From NCBI RefSeq assembly GCF_036850765.1, contig NC_089495.1, positions 201,501,847 through 201,565,846 of the forward strand: 64,000 nucleotides of DNA. The letters are read 5' to 3'. Shown one piece after another: positions 44,493-55,960 of the stretch (positions within the stretch are counted from its first letter, which is position 1; each line of letters opens with the position of its first letter). The notes under the pieces were generated by a model. That model saw only the letters and a program-made list of their open reading frames with translations. It had not been told where the DNA came from and made no database searches. Source of the stretch: Saccopteryx bilineata. Taxonomy: Eukaryota > Chordata > Mammalia > Chiroptera > Emballonuridae. The translations under genes were made by a program, and so were the position numbers.

Positions 44493-44842
44493 GAGCATTG
44501 ACACTGAACATTATGAAGGTATAGAAAGTCCTGACCCCAATAATTAGAAAATATGTGTTTTTTTTCCAACACATGTGCAACAGTAACAAAAACTGGCCGT
44601 GTTTTGGCTATAAAGCAAATCTCAACAAATGCCAAAGAAATAGTATGATACATCCATTTTTAAAACAACAACCCCAAAGCAGAACAAAAGATAACTTAAA
44701 ATTGTTCCTATGTTTGAAAATTTAAAAATGTATACTTCTAAGTAAATCATGGGTTGAGAAAGAAACTCATGAGACCAATTAAGGTCACCATCGGGGTACA
44801 AGGTCTTCAGTGGACCCCTGGAATTACACCAGAGGGGGGTGA

Positions 44843-44851
44843 TGTGCGTGC

Positions 44852-44883
<32 letters not shown>

Positions 44884-44884
44884 A
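44843..44884. repeat. (GT)n microsatellite
   Basis: Imperfect gtgcgtgcgtgtgag start, then about 13 uninterrupted TG units. Confidence 0.97.
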
Positions 44885-45149
44885 CGCTGGGTGAAGGGTT
44901 AGGGCTGGGAGGCCCCTGGCCCTATGCTATCAGGTTATCCTCTCAGACTGGGGAACATTAGACCTGGAAGAAGACTCAGGTTGGCTGAGTGACCTCACTC
45001 AGTGCACTCCTGGGGTGCTGAGGGGCCGATGCTGGCCTGAGGTCACCCACCAGGAGGAGGCCTACCTCAGAGGGCCGCAGTGCCCACTGCCGTGATGCTA
45101 TTTAAATGGTGCTCCTGAGACAGCTGTTTGCAGGTGGTGACCTAGCAGC

Positions 45150-45335
45150 TGGCAGCAAGCACTGGGCTTGGGGGCTGGCCTGGGCAGGCCCGGGCTCCAA
45201 CCCCATCAGCCTGGCCAGCTGCAGGGCCCCCAGGTTCACTGTGAAGCCTCAGACCCTCATCTGGAAAGTGCGAATGATAACACCTGCGCCTACCTCACGG
45301 AGCTGACTGTGAGGGTCATGGAGACAAGATGTGAG
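45150..45335 (+). repeat. MIR (sense)
   Basis: It has 'gcagcaagcactgggcttgg', 'ctcatctggaaagtgcgaat' and 'cacctgcgcctacctcacgg'. Confidence 0.65.
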
Positions 45336-45439
45336 GAAGAGCCAGCTCAGGCCCGGCTGATATTCACCGGGCCCCGATGATGCGCTGGGGTTAAGAATGG
45401 TGACAATCCTATCACCGAGGCCAGGCTCTGGGCTAAGGG

Positions 45440-45780
45440 CTTTAGGTTCACTCATTCGTTCATGGAACAGGTATTTACTGAGCACCTATATGTGACAGGC
45501 AATCCAGGCTCTGGGATATGGAGCACAGAGCAGGTTCCTGCCCTCAAGGAGCCCACATTCTGCAGGGAGAGGCAGACGAGATAGAGAAGTGTATGTAACG
45601 TCATGTCAGGTAACAAGACCTTCCTGGACACCAAGTAGAGCAGGTGATGAAGAATGGGTGTGATGGAGGATCAGGAGAGGCTTTCTGGAAAAGCAGTATT
45701 GGTGCAGAAGCGAGGGGTGGGCACTGGAGGCACTCAGGGGAAGGGTGTTCCAGGTAGAGGGCTAGCAGGTGTGGAAGGGG
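45440..45780 (-). repeat. L2 LINE 3' part (antisense)
   Basis: It has 'aacaggtatttactgagcac', 'ctgccctcaaggagcccaca', 'gagaggctttctggaaaagc' and 'gggtgttccaggtagagggc'. Confidence 0.8.
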
Positions 45781-46366
45781 GGTGCTGCCGGCGTGTGTGT
45801 ATGTCAGAGCTGCCGAGTAGGTGCGAATGGGACAGAGTGTGCACACACGAGTGTGACTGTGTGGGAGTATGTCAGTGGGTGAGCGTGTTTAGGGTAAGGG
45901 CCTTCGGGCAAGGGGCCGGCGTGGCAGCAACACAGGGGAGTGTGTGAGAGGAGGCACAGACCATCAGGGTCCTGTGGACCACGGCAAGACTAGACCTTGC
46001 ACATGGGCTGTCACTGTCCCCAGGCTGCACAAGCACGGCGGCACAGCTGGGCTCCGACCCGGGTGGTTGCACGCCAGCACCCGCGCTCGTTCCACGCGGC
46101 CTCAACGAGTGTTGTAGGAACCTGGAGCTGACCGTGAATGAGAGGCGTGTCCGGGGAGAGGCCCCTGAACCCCGAGCTTTCAGAAGCCAGAGCCCTACGA
46201 TGTGGGAGGTGAGGCAGGTCAGATCTGGGTCATAGAGAAGCCGGGAGGGGAGCTGGAGGGGTGGCAGGGGCAAGCCACCTGGGGCTGGGGTGGGTGGGGG
46301 CGGCCTCTCCATGGAGACGGTGTCTGGGAGCACCGCTGGAATTACTCACGGAGGCCCGCATACACA

Positions 46367-46384
46367 TGCGCATGCGCATGCGCC
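46367..46384. promoter_or_regulatory. Overlapping NRF1-type palindromes
   Basis: The run tgcgcatgcgcatgcgcc holds two overlapping copies of the NRF1 consensus YGCGCAYGCGCR, with one terminal mismatch in the second. It also suits alternating purine-pyrimidine DNA. Function is not shown by the sequence alone. Confidence 0.5.
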
Positions 46385-46609
46385 CAGGGCCACGTGCTCA
46401 TACATGCACCACAGAACCTACGCAATCCTAGCTCATCTCAGAAGCCACTTAATAATAGATGTCACACCCTGGAGGGGGTGGGGACCATGGAGTATGTCTC
46501 AGGAGTAGGTAGGGGGACAGGTGTCCAGGAGGACCAGCAGGGCCAGGGCTCCCCAATACCCCCTGCAGCCTCAGAGTCCCACAGGACAAGAGCAACACCC
46601 CAATCACCC

Positions 46610-47060
46610 ATCCAACTAGTGCTTCTTGTGGCCCTACTCTGAGTTAGGGCCTGTGGAAACCACAAGAAACATGGTCCCTGCCCTTAGGGGCAACTGGTCA
46701 GTCTCTCAGGGGAGAGAGATCATAGACCCATAGCCACACAGATAAGTGAAAATGACAGCAGTGACCACAGTGCAGGAGAGGGGGTAGGTGGGTCAAGGAG
46801 AGCGTTTAAAGAGAGAAAGTCAGACAAGGCTTTCTGAAGACAGTAAGGTTTAATCTGAGGTCTGAAGGATGAGTAGGAGATGACAGGATGAGATATCTCT
46901 GTGTGTGTGTCTGTGGTGGGGAAGTTGGGAGGAAGTGGGGCAGAGATTGCTCTAGGCAGGAAGCAGCAAGTGCAAAGGCCCTGAGGCCAGAAAAGATTCA
47001 CAGGCAGGGAAACAGAGGCCAGTGTGGCATGGGAGATGGAGCTGTGTCACTGAGGTCAGC
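46610..47060 (-). repeat. L2 LINE 3' part (antisense)
   Basis: It has 'atggtccctgcccttagggg', 'acaaggctttctgaagacag', 'ctctaggcaggaagcagcaa' and 'gtgcaaaggccctgaggcca'. Confidence 0.85.
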
Positions 47061-47399
47061 CTTCCCTGTGTGTAGAGTAGGGCCCAGGGTGAGACTGTGG
47101 GCTGAGGGGGAGAAGAGTCCTTGAGCCAATCTACACCCAGGCTCCGGCCACCATGCCAGCCTGTGGGCGTCAAGCCTCAAGACCTCTATTCAGCAGTTCC
47201 CACTGCCAGGAGAGCCTTCTCCTCTCTGTCCGCCTGGCTGACCACGTCCTGGCTTTGCACCACCTGCTCAGAGACATGCCCCTGCCCGGTGAGGGCTGCT
47301 TCCCCCTCTCTGGGCAGGTGTCCATTCCAGCCTGGGCCCTCCGGCCCTCACCCTGCATCCTCCAACCCAACTGCTAATCAGGTTCCAAACGCAAGTCAA

Positions 47400-47560
47400 A
47401 TCTAATTCTAGACGCCTCACCTCCATCACCTCATATCCTCTGCATGGAACCCATGTTACAGAGGAGGGCATAGGTTAAGTGACTGGCCCAAGGTCACGTA
47501 GCACGTAACAAACTGAGTTAGGATTTGAACCTAGGGCCACCTGACTCTAACATTGGATTG
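47400..47560 (-). repeat. MIR fragment (antisense)
   Basis: It has 'gactggcccaaggtcacgta' and 'aggatttgaacctagggcca'. Confidence 0.75.
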
Positions 47561-48746
47561 TGAACTCTGGTAACAGGGATCCCCTTGGGCTTTCTTCCTT
47601 GGGGCCTTCAGAGCCCAATGTGCAGGGATGAGCACAAGAGTCAACGTCCCAAGGGGAAACCCCTGGCTAAGAGGGCAGACGTTACCTGGGAAAAGATTCT
47701 GGCACAGTCTGAGAACAATCCCAAAGGGGCAAGGAGCGGCCGAGAAGGTAAACTTGAATGCGAGCAGAGGCCAGAGGGGCGCTGGTGGAAGGGGAGGGGG
47801 GAAGGGAAGGCCCGGAAGATCTCCGAGGTCTCCGACCTACCGACCTACCAGTGCAGGTGGCGATGGTACAGGGGGCTGCTCAGGGGCAGGTCCCCAGACC
47901 ACTTGCTTCCTGTCACCAGCCCCACCCTGTGAGGTCAGAAGGTTCCCAGAAGCCTTTGCAACGTCTCCACAGGGCAACCTTAAGCTGCCTCCCTTCCACA
48001 GTGATCTGAATTTTAGCTGAGATTCTAGACAAACCTAACATGACATCCGCAGGCACTGTGACAGGCTGCGGGCGAGCGGGAGCAGGTCCCGCCCAGGGCT
48101 CGCGTGGCACCGGTTGGCTGGTCAGGGTGGGGAGAGTACGGCAGCTCCGCTCTGCCTCACTAGCTCCCACTTCCCAATCTGTGGACGCAGGGGCTTCTGT
48201 TCCATTTGTAAGACAAAGAGATTGGCACTCAGGGATGGGGAGCGACTCATGGCAGGCACCCCGTCAGAAGCCGAGTTGCCGCCTGCCTCCAGCGCCCGGT
48301 CCCTTTCGCTCAGCCGGGCTTGGTGGCTGCTGGGAATAACGCTCGGAGTCTCGAGTCTCGTAGGGTGCAAGAGAGGGGGCAGCTCTGAAACGCTGGAGCT
48401 GCAACTTCAATTGGCGACAGGTGGACTGTGATGAGGGCTCTCTGAGGGGGATGTGGTTTGAAGTTTTTGGGGCTTTGGAGAATGAATAGAGCCACTCTGG
48501 CCCTGGTCCCTGGGGCTGGCTTTATCATGAAGGACACAGGTTTTATAAATATCTCAGCCCTCACCATGGACCACGTGGTGTGGGGAGTAAGCTCGGAGGC
48601 ACATTAGGAGGAGGGGGAGGGAGGGCTTCAGCTGCGCTGGCAGCTCATTTGGGGACGCAGAGTTCAGGGTCAGAGAGGGCAGGACGAAATGATTTGTCTG
48701 TTGCCCACAGCTACTGGTCTCCAGGCTGCTGGAGGCCAAAGCCATG

Positions 48747-48780
48747 GTGTGGGTGTGTGTGTGTGTGTGTGTGGGGGGGG
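48747..48780. repeat. (GT)n microsatellite with G run
   Basis: About 10 GT units followed by eight G. Confidence 0.95.
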
Positions 48781-49404
48781 TGTTTGAGACAGAACCCTCA
48801 GTGAACAATCTGAGTCAGGAACCACTGGCCTTTAATTTTGGGGGCCCTCAGCTGAGTTTCTAGCAGTTATGGGAGAAGTGCTATTCATGTCCCCTCCTGC
48901 CAACCATCTGGGCCAAGATCAGAGCTCAGTCTGGGGCCAGGGTCTGGGATCCGCCCGGAGAAGGGGTCACGACTCAGTCTTGGATCGAGGTCAGAACCAG
49001 TCTGTGGCCAGGGCCAGGATTTACACTGGCGTCAAAGTTGGGGCTCGGTGTACATCCAGGACTCCCCAGGTGAGTATTTCAACTCTTGTATCTGAGTCTG
49101 ACTTAGGGACAAGCCAGCTCTCTCACAGGGACACAGAGGCCCGAGTCCAAGACTCTGCTCTGTCTTGGGGAAGAGCTATGAGCAAGAGAAGTTCAGTTAG
49201 ACCAGAGGGAAGGGCAGAAGAGGCATGACCCTCCCTTCTCAGGGCTGCTATTCGGGCCTCTGGGGGGCACAGTGTGAGAGTTACATGTAAGGCCCCACGG
49301 GGCAGGCAGTGGTGGATAATGACCGTGCAGGAGGCGAGTCACAACCCAGAGCCGGAGCCCCGGTGACAGGGGCTGCTGGGTGGGGGTGAACTAGCCTCGG
49401 TCAG

Positions 49405-49505
49405 GGAGGCAGAAGGCTTGGGGTTGAAGCCTGTTATGTCCCTACCTCTCTGTGTGACTTCAAGGTCATCCCTGCCTTCTCTGGGTCTCAGTTTTCCACC
49501 ATGGG
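49405..49505 (+). repeat. MIR fragment (sense)
   Basis: It has 'ctctgtgtgacttcaaggtc' and 'ctgggtctcagttttccacc'. Confidence 0.6.
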
Positions 49506-49589
49506 GAGGGCAGTTTAACTCAAACCTCTAAGTGCCCTTTATCTGAGGGAGACCACAAATAGATGCTCCTCCCCTAGGAAGGACCCGGG

Positions 49590-49760
49590 GGGGATCTCAT
49601 GACTTCCACCTTTGTTTCCATGGTCAAGTCTTACTTGGCCTTCGAGGCCCAAGGCAAATACCACCCTCTCCATGAAGCCTTCCCCCAGCTGACACTCACT
49701 GCCACTTGGTCCAGTTTGCACATTTCTAAGCCCTCATTTCAACCTGGAGCCTACTCTGTC
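49590..49760 (+). repeat. L2 LINE fragment
   Basis: It has 'tacttggccttcgaggccca', 'ctctccatgaagccttcccc' and a trailing 'cacatttctaagccctcat'. Confidence 0.55.
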
Positions 49761-50147
49761 CTGCAGAAGGGTCGGTGTGGTGCTGGCTGTCCCCCCGACC
49801 AGACCGACAGGCCAAGAGCTCAGGCTGCCCCGCCCCTCGGTGTCCTGGCCTCTAGGGCCCCCAGTCACGGCCCCCCAGCCTCAGATCCTTTGGAGACTGA
49901 AGCCAGAGCGGCCCCCACCGTCTCGGTTCTTAGCACATGAATGGCATGGAAGACATGGTCACTCAGCACACAACTGAAAATTAATTGCCTTCTTTCCTTT
50001 CAAGGGCACTGTGAGTCATGACACTTTGTGTATTTCCCTTTTTTTCTTTGTCTACCAAGAAGCTCTGAGGCAAATTTATAGCCTGCCTTTAACAAAGTAT
50101 AACCTCAATTACCTCATTTCTGTCTTTATTTCCTCTTCTCTTTAATC

Positions 50148-50443
50148 TTTTTTTTTTTTTTCTTTTTAGGGAGAAAGACAGGAAGGGAAAGAGAGATGAG
50201 AAGCATCAACTTGTAGTTGCAGCACTTTAGTTGTTCATTGATTGCTTGCCTTGACCGGGACGGGGTGGGGGAGGTTTCTAGCTGAGCCAGTGACCTCTTG
50301 TTCAAGCCAGCGACCGTGGGGTCAAGCCGGTGACCCCACGCTCAAGCTGGTGAGCCTGTGCTCAAGCCGGTGACCTCAGGGTTTTGAGCCTGGGATCTCA
50401 GCATCCCAGGCCTACGCTCTTCCCACTGTGCCACTCTTACTGG
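50148..50443 (-). mobile_element. Older bat tRNA-derived SINE (antisense)
   Basis: It has a T run, 'gatgagaagcatcaacttgt', repeated 'caagccggtgacc' parts and a reversed head 'tcttcccactgtgccactct'. It belongs with 36253-36609 but is much more diverged, with no clear target-site duplication. Confidence 0.8.
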
Positions 50444-50539
50444 CTTCTTTTTCTTACTTACAAAAGGGAATATACACAAAGAAGTGGGGAAGGAAAGGAA
50501 CAAAGTAACGAACGGGGAAATCGTCATAACTCAGACTCA

Positions 50540-50760
50540 CAGACGTAAACGATAATTACCAGAGTTCACAAGGAGAGTGTTTAGCCCATGACTTGGCATT
50601 CCTTGTCTCCTGTAACCCCCACCGCTGCTCTGCGGGAGAGGTGGGCCTGAGCAGCGGGCGGGAAAGCGGACGCTTAGAGAAAGGAAGAAACTTGCCCAGG
50701 ACACATGGTGAGAACGAGCTGGAGTTGAGACAGGAAACTCTGCCTTTCTAACCACTGTGC
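50540..50760 (-). repeat. MIR (antisense)
   Basis: It has 'gaaacttgcccaggacacat', 'ggagttgagacaggaaactc' and 'tgcctttctaaccactgtgc'. Confidence 0.6.
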
Positions 50761-50779
50761 TTCCTTACACACACACCCC

Positions 50780-51010
50780 CAACCCCAAGGAGACCTCCGC
50801 AAGGCTGCTTGCACAGTGCAGCAAGTGAGAGAGGAAGCCAGGAAACAACCAGTGTCCAACAGGCAGAAACTGGGGACATAACTCCATCCATCCACACTGA
50901 GAAATACCATGCAGCCACGAACAAGGACGAGGCCCATCTCTCTGCACTGACCTGGAAGAAAACCTCCAAACCATAGGGTATGTGAAGGAAGACTGCAGGT
51001 TAACTAGGGG
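50780..51010 (+). mobile_element. L1M ORF2 3' fragment (sense)
   Basis: It has 'caaccagtgtccaacaggca', 'actgagaaataccatgcagc' and 'tctctgcactgacctggaag', the L1 ORF2 end. Confidence 0.6.
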
Positions 51011-51079
51011 GTGGCTCTGTTTGTGAGAAAAGCACACAAAATCAAACGTCATCCTTGCAATTGCAGAGAAAAAGGTCTG

Positions 51080-51310
51080 GGAAGATCTGACGACTCCCAC
51101 ATTTCCATCTGTGGCCTGGATCCCTCCGCCGAAATCTGGACTCATGCATCTAACTGTCCGCTCAACATCCCCGCTTGGACGTTGCACAGGCATCTCGAAT
51201 TTGACATGGCCAAACCTACACTCCCGACCTCTCAAACCTGCTCCTCCCAGTCTCTCCATGCCGGTTGATGGTCACTGCACCCTCCTAGCTGATCAATAAA
51301 TTCAGCTTTG
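51080..51310 (+). repeat. L2 LINE fragment
   Basis: It has 'ctaactgtccgctcaacatc', 'cttggacgttgcacaggcat', 'ctcgaatttgacatggccaa' and 'ctcaaacctgctcctcccag'. Confidence 0.85.
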
Positions 51311-51479
51311 ACTCTTCCTTGTCATCCCCACGGTTAGACCAGTTTCCCAGACATAGGTGGCGATGGTGGTCTTTGCCCTGGCCAGAGCCCATGTGGGCGC
51401 CTCTTTCAGCTCTCCTGATAGGTTGGCATGGGACAGTGACCAGCATGAGAGCCACAGAGAAGTAACAATCACAGGGACA

Positions 51480-51710
51480 ATGTCAACAGCTGTCATTTCT
51501 TGAGCAACCCTACCATGCCCAGGACTTGTCATGCTCCAAATCATTTACATCTTCCCTTGACCCTGTGAGGTGGATGATCCATTACCTCCAGTTAATGAAT
51601 GAGGCTCAGAGAGGTTAATTGACTTTCCTAGCATCACACAGCTAATCAGTAGGGGAGCAGGAATCCTAACTCAGCGTGTCCGAGTCAAGCTCAAACACGC
51701 CATGCTATGT
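51480..51710 (-). repeat. MIR (antisense)
   Basis: It has 'cccaggacttgtcatgctcc', 'atgaggctcagagaggttaa' and 'ttgactttcctagcatcaca'. Confidence 0.85.
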
Positions 51711-52109
51711 GCCATTGAAACCAAGTCCTTGAGGGACGCTGGAGGGAACGGAAGTGACTGAGTTTGGGAGTCTGGAAAGAAGAGTTGAGGTGGCCGAGGA
51801 GGAGGGACTTGTGTTCTGTGGGTCCTCAGGGAGGAAGTGAGTCACAGGGGGGCCAACTTCAGCTCAATGTAAGAGTGACTTCCAACCCTCAGAGCTCCCC
51901 TTCCCCCACAGGAGCGGGCTGCCTTGGCTGAAGGGAGTCCCAGCTCCAGAGGTGCCTGATGGAGCATCACACTACGGACCCCGTTCCTGGCAGCAAAGCA
52001 GAGTGGAAAGAGACCATGAAGAGGAATCAAGAGGTCGGGGAAGGGCGTGTCTCATCAGATAGTAAGCCACATCAGACAGCTGTCTGTGGCAGTCTCCACA
52101 GTGGCCAGG

Positions 52110-52295
52110 ACTGCCCTCCCTGGGTGATTTGGAAATGCTGGCGCAGTTCTGGTTGTAGTAATGATTTGAGGGGTGGAAGGATTGTTGTTCTACTGGCATA
52201 GAGTGCGAGACTGGACCAGGGATACCAAAGAACCTGTAATGATCAGGACGGGCCAGGCCAAGACAGAACTGTCCTACCCAATGCCAATATGTCTG
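52110..52295 (+). mobile_element. MER5A-type hAT fragment
   Basis: It has 'gatttggaaatgctggcgca', 'ttgttgttctactggcatag', 'caggacgggccaggccaaga' and 'gtcctacccaatgccaatat'. Confidence 0.55.
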
Positions 52296-52299
52296 ATTA

Positions 52300-53770
52300 G
52301 TATAGAATTGGAATAGTCAGAGATCAATGAGACAGAACAGAGCCCTCAGAAATTGATCCATAAACACCTGGGCACTGAAACGTGAAACAGAGATGGTATT
52401 TCAAATCTGCGAGAATAGAATGTCAGTGTTCCACAGACGCTGCTGGGACAACAGGCTATCCACATAAAAACGCATTAGACCCCTACTCCGTGCCCCGTGC
52501 AAAGATTGCATCCCAGATGGAGTCAAGGCTTCAATGAGAAGCATAAAAGGAAAACGAAACTTCAAAGTTATTAGAAAGACATACAGTGTATTCTTATGAC
52601 CCTGGGTGGGGAAGGTCTTCTTAAACAAGTCCCAAAGAAATAAAAGCAAGTAAAGGGGAAAATGATGGTTCGCTATATCCACAATTTAAACTTCTGAATG
52701 AGAAAGATGCCAAGTTAAAAGACAAGCAACCCACGGGGAGAAAATATCTGCCACAAACGTAACAAGGGCTGATACCGACACGTATAAACATCTTTAACAA
52801 ATTAGTAAGAAAATTAGAAATGACCCATAACAAACTGGGCACGGTATATGATTAGGCATTTTGCAGGACAGGAAATCCAGAAGACCATTACACACATAAT
52901 GGAGCTCAGACTCTCGAACAGCCGGGTGATGCTAATGAAAGGGAGATGTTTGCGCCCAGCAGACTGGCGAAATTAAGGAGGGACACATCAATGGATGGTG
53001 AGGTGCCGAGGAAATGGGAACACAGACAAGTCACCAGCAGGAGTGCAAAGTGCCATCACTACCTTGGAAGGCAATTCAGCAGTGTTTATTAAAACAGAAA
53101 ACCGTAATGCACGCCCACGAGGAAGGTCACCGCCATGCCGCTTCTGGTGAAGAAAGGGAAACGCCACAATGCCCATCAGCAGGGGGATGGACGAAACGGG
53201 ATCAACACACCATGGAGGGCTGCTCAGCAGAAGACATGAATGAGTGATAGCTACAGTTGGGCTTGGCTCGGTGTTTTCAAAAACATGATCAGCCTGACCA
53301 GGCGGTGGCGCAGTGGATAGAGCATCGGACTGGGATGCAGAGGACCCAGGTTCGAGACCCTGAGGTCACCAGCTTGAGCGCGGGCTCATCTGGTTTGAGC
53401 AAAGCTCACCAGCTTGGACCCAAGGTCACTGGCTCGAGCAAGGGTTACTTGGTCTGCTGAAGGCCTGCGGTCAAGGCACATGTGAGAAAGCAATCAATGA
53501 ACAACTAAGGTGTCAAAACAAAAAACTGATGACTGATGCTTCTCATCTCTCTCCGTTCCTGTCTGTCTGTCCCTACCTATCCCTCTCTCTGACTCTGTAA
53601 AAACAAACAAACAAAAACCAAAAAAAAAACCACAACAAAAAACCAAAACCAAAAACAAACAAAAAAAACATGATCAGTGAAAACAGCAAAATGCAAAGAA
53701 AGTTAATTTCTTATGGTATCATTTATGGGAGAAAACCCTTCAAAAGACACCCCTGAGCTTGGGTTTGTGA
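52300..53770 (+). mobile_element. Old L1M ORF2 3' half (sense), split by a SINE
   Basis: It has 'attgatccataaacacctgg', 'gacaagcaacccacggggag', 'aaatatctgccacaaacgta', 'ccagaagaccattacacaca', 'ccttggaaggcaattcagca' and 'acaatgcccatcagcagggg' in L1 order. It resumes at 53664 after a SINE with 'aaaatgcaaagaaagttaat'. Frames are broken. Confidence 0.8.
53292..53663 (+). mobile_element. Mid-length bat tRNA-derived SINE, in L1
   Basis: It is the same family as 36253-36609 (gcctgaccaggcggtggcgc; ggttcgagaccctgaggtca). It ends in an A/C-rich tail (aaacaaacaaaaaccaaa). The target-site duplication aaaaacatgatcag is at 53279-53292 (shared base) and 53664-53677. Confidence 0.93.
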
Positions 53771-53802
53771 AAGTTCCCTCTACCTGGAAAGTCTCTCAGC
53801 CT

Positions 53803-54065
53803 TTTCTTTCTCCCTTCTCTTCTCTTCCCTTCCCTTCCCTTCCCTTCCCTTCCCTTCCCTTCCCTTCCCTTCCCTTCTCTTCCCTTCCCTTCGCTTCTGT
53901 TCCCTTCTCTTCCCTTCCCTTCCCTTCTCTTCCCTTCCCTTCGCTTCTGTTCCCTTCTCTTCCCTTCCCTTCCCTTCCCTTCTCTTCCCCTCCCTTCCCT
54001 TCGCTTCTCTTCCCTTCCCCTTCCCCCTCCCCTTCCCCTCCCTTCCCCTCCCCTCCCCTCCTTCA
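53803..54065. repeat. (TTCCC)n pyrimidine tract, about 260 bp
   Basis: The plus strand is almost pure pyrimidine, with ttccc units mixed with ttctc. The block tcgcttctgttcccttctct recurs at 53891 and 53941, a 50-bp higher-order unit. Apparent proteins of SLPFPSLPF or REGKGREGK type are artefacts. Confidence 0.97.
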
Positions 54066-55049
54066 TTTAGACATGCCTGCTCTGTGCTGATGGGTGTTGA
54101 AGATGAGGCCAAGGCCGCCAGCTGTATCCTGGCCATGAAAAGCCTCCCACTGTGATTCCAGCCCCAGAATGACCCCTGATCTTGGCCCCAGACTAAGCCC
54201 TCACCTCAGACCCCATGTCGCACTGTCTCCCGGGGCCTCTGACATGGAGATCATCCCGAGTCCCGCTGTCCGCACAGGCGCTGAGAACGTCACAGGAGAG
54301 TGTGCAGGAGGCGGGCTTGCATCTTGTCAAGTGCACGTGGGAGGGGTAGTGCTGTGGCGGACGGCAGCCTCGGCTGCAGAGGGTGGCTGGTGCCACGTTC
54401 CCTGCCTTCCTTCCCCCGTTCTCCATCACCTGCCACTTTCCCTCCGTTACTTCTTCACTTTGCTTTAGTGCCAGGCCTTGGAGCCAGGGGAGCGTATGGG
54501 GAGGGACGGCCAAATGTCTGAGCCAAGAGCTGAGGCCTCCTGGGCAGGGCTAGGGAGTCAGATTGCTCAGACCATAAGTGATCGTAGGAGAAGGTGGCCT
54601 CCTCCTCCTCCCAAAAGCCAAACAGCTGCCACAGGGAGTAGCCACCATCAGGTCCTGGGACTCAGATGGTCACAACAGGGCCCTGGAGAGAGGGTGGTCC
54701 AGGACACTTAATTGGGCATGACAGCAGCCCTGTGGGTCATATTAAGCTTGGAGCTGTTAGGGTAGCTGGTGGCAGAATAGCAGAGCTGGCCTGGCCAGTG
54801 ACCCCCACAGGGACACTTGGCTCTGGAGCTTGCGTCTGCCTGCCTGAAGGAATGTCTGTCAGCTGGGGCTGCCAGGTGCTGCCCCAACCTGCCTGCCAGT
54901 CCTGTTGGGACGTGGCACCAGTGGCTCAGGGTGGCACTTCTAGGCCCTTCTCTGTGCACATCTTCTGATACTTGCTGTGCCATCTTGAGGGTCCTCCCTC
55001 CTTTCTCTGGGTCTTGTTTTTACTAACAACTACTAACCTGCCAGCTCTT

Positions 55050-55215
55050 CCCCCTTACACTGTCCCTTCTGATCCTCAAAGCTACCCTGCAGGGTAGCGA
55101 TGACAGCACCTTCTCCTAGAGATGGGGAAAGAGGTCCAGAGAGGGTGAGAGGGACTTATCTGGAGGCACGCAGCCCACAGAAGGCAGATCCGGGATTCGA
55201 ACTTTGGGCCTCCTT
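55050..55215 (-). repeat. MIR fragment (antisense)
   Basis: It has 'ctcctagagatggggaaaga', 'ccagagagggtgagagggac' and 'cagatccgggattcgaactt'. Confidence 0.65.
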
Positions 55216-55424
55216 TCCACCTAGTCCCTGTTTGTGACAAATACTAATTCTCATCTCCCTGGAGCCTAGGCCAGCGGTGAGGGGAGTGTGGTGGGAGAGG
55301 AAGACGTTCTCTAGTCTGTCCTGCTGCTGACACCATGCCCTCAGCAGGTCACAGCCCGTCTCTGGGCTGGACCAGATGACACCCAGGTTCCTTTCCACCC
55401 TGATGTTCATGTCTGTGGTTTCTA

Positions 55425-55625
55425 GTCTTTAAGTCTTGGCTCACCTCCATCACTTTCTAGCTAAGTAACCTCGGGAAGTCTCGCCTTTCTCCTTCCATAT
55501 CCATAACATGGAACCGGTTTCTCCTCCCAGTACACTCGTGGGGGTAGACTGAACAGATTTGTCAAGTGCCCTGCAGAGGGGCTGGCACATAGCAGGTGCT
55601 CCGTACAGAAATATTTCCTTCTTCT
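55425..55625 (+). repeat. MIR fragment (sense)
   Basis: It has 'ctttctagctaagtaacctc' and 'gggctggcacatagcaggtg'. Confidence 0.65.
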
Positions 55626-55960
55626 CTGTACAATCCCTGGACCGCACACCCCCTTTTGGAGCTGGCTCAAACCCCACACTTTCCAGGAAACCCCATGAGA
55701 GTCTAAGGGCACATGTTTAATGACCCAACCCTGAATCAATTTACAAAGCCCAGCTGCACCCAGTAGCTTGTGTAATACCCCCACCCACCTTCCTGTTATG
55801 ACCGAGGAAGCCGAGGCTAGAGAGAAATAGGGTACCCGGGCCACTTAAATTCTCTCAGCCTCACTTTGTTCACATCTAAAACAGGGATACATATTAGTAC
55901 CTTGCTTGCGGGTAGACACTAAGAAATAAACGGTGCAGTACATTAAAAGTTCTTAAAAGG

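Noticed and set aside
50765..51259. 164-codon minus-strand frame
   Set aside because: It is the antisense of L1 and L2 fragments.
53713..54136. Proteins of repeated SLPFP or REGKGREGK type
   Set aside because: They are translations of the TTCCC repeat in different frames.
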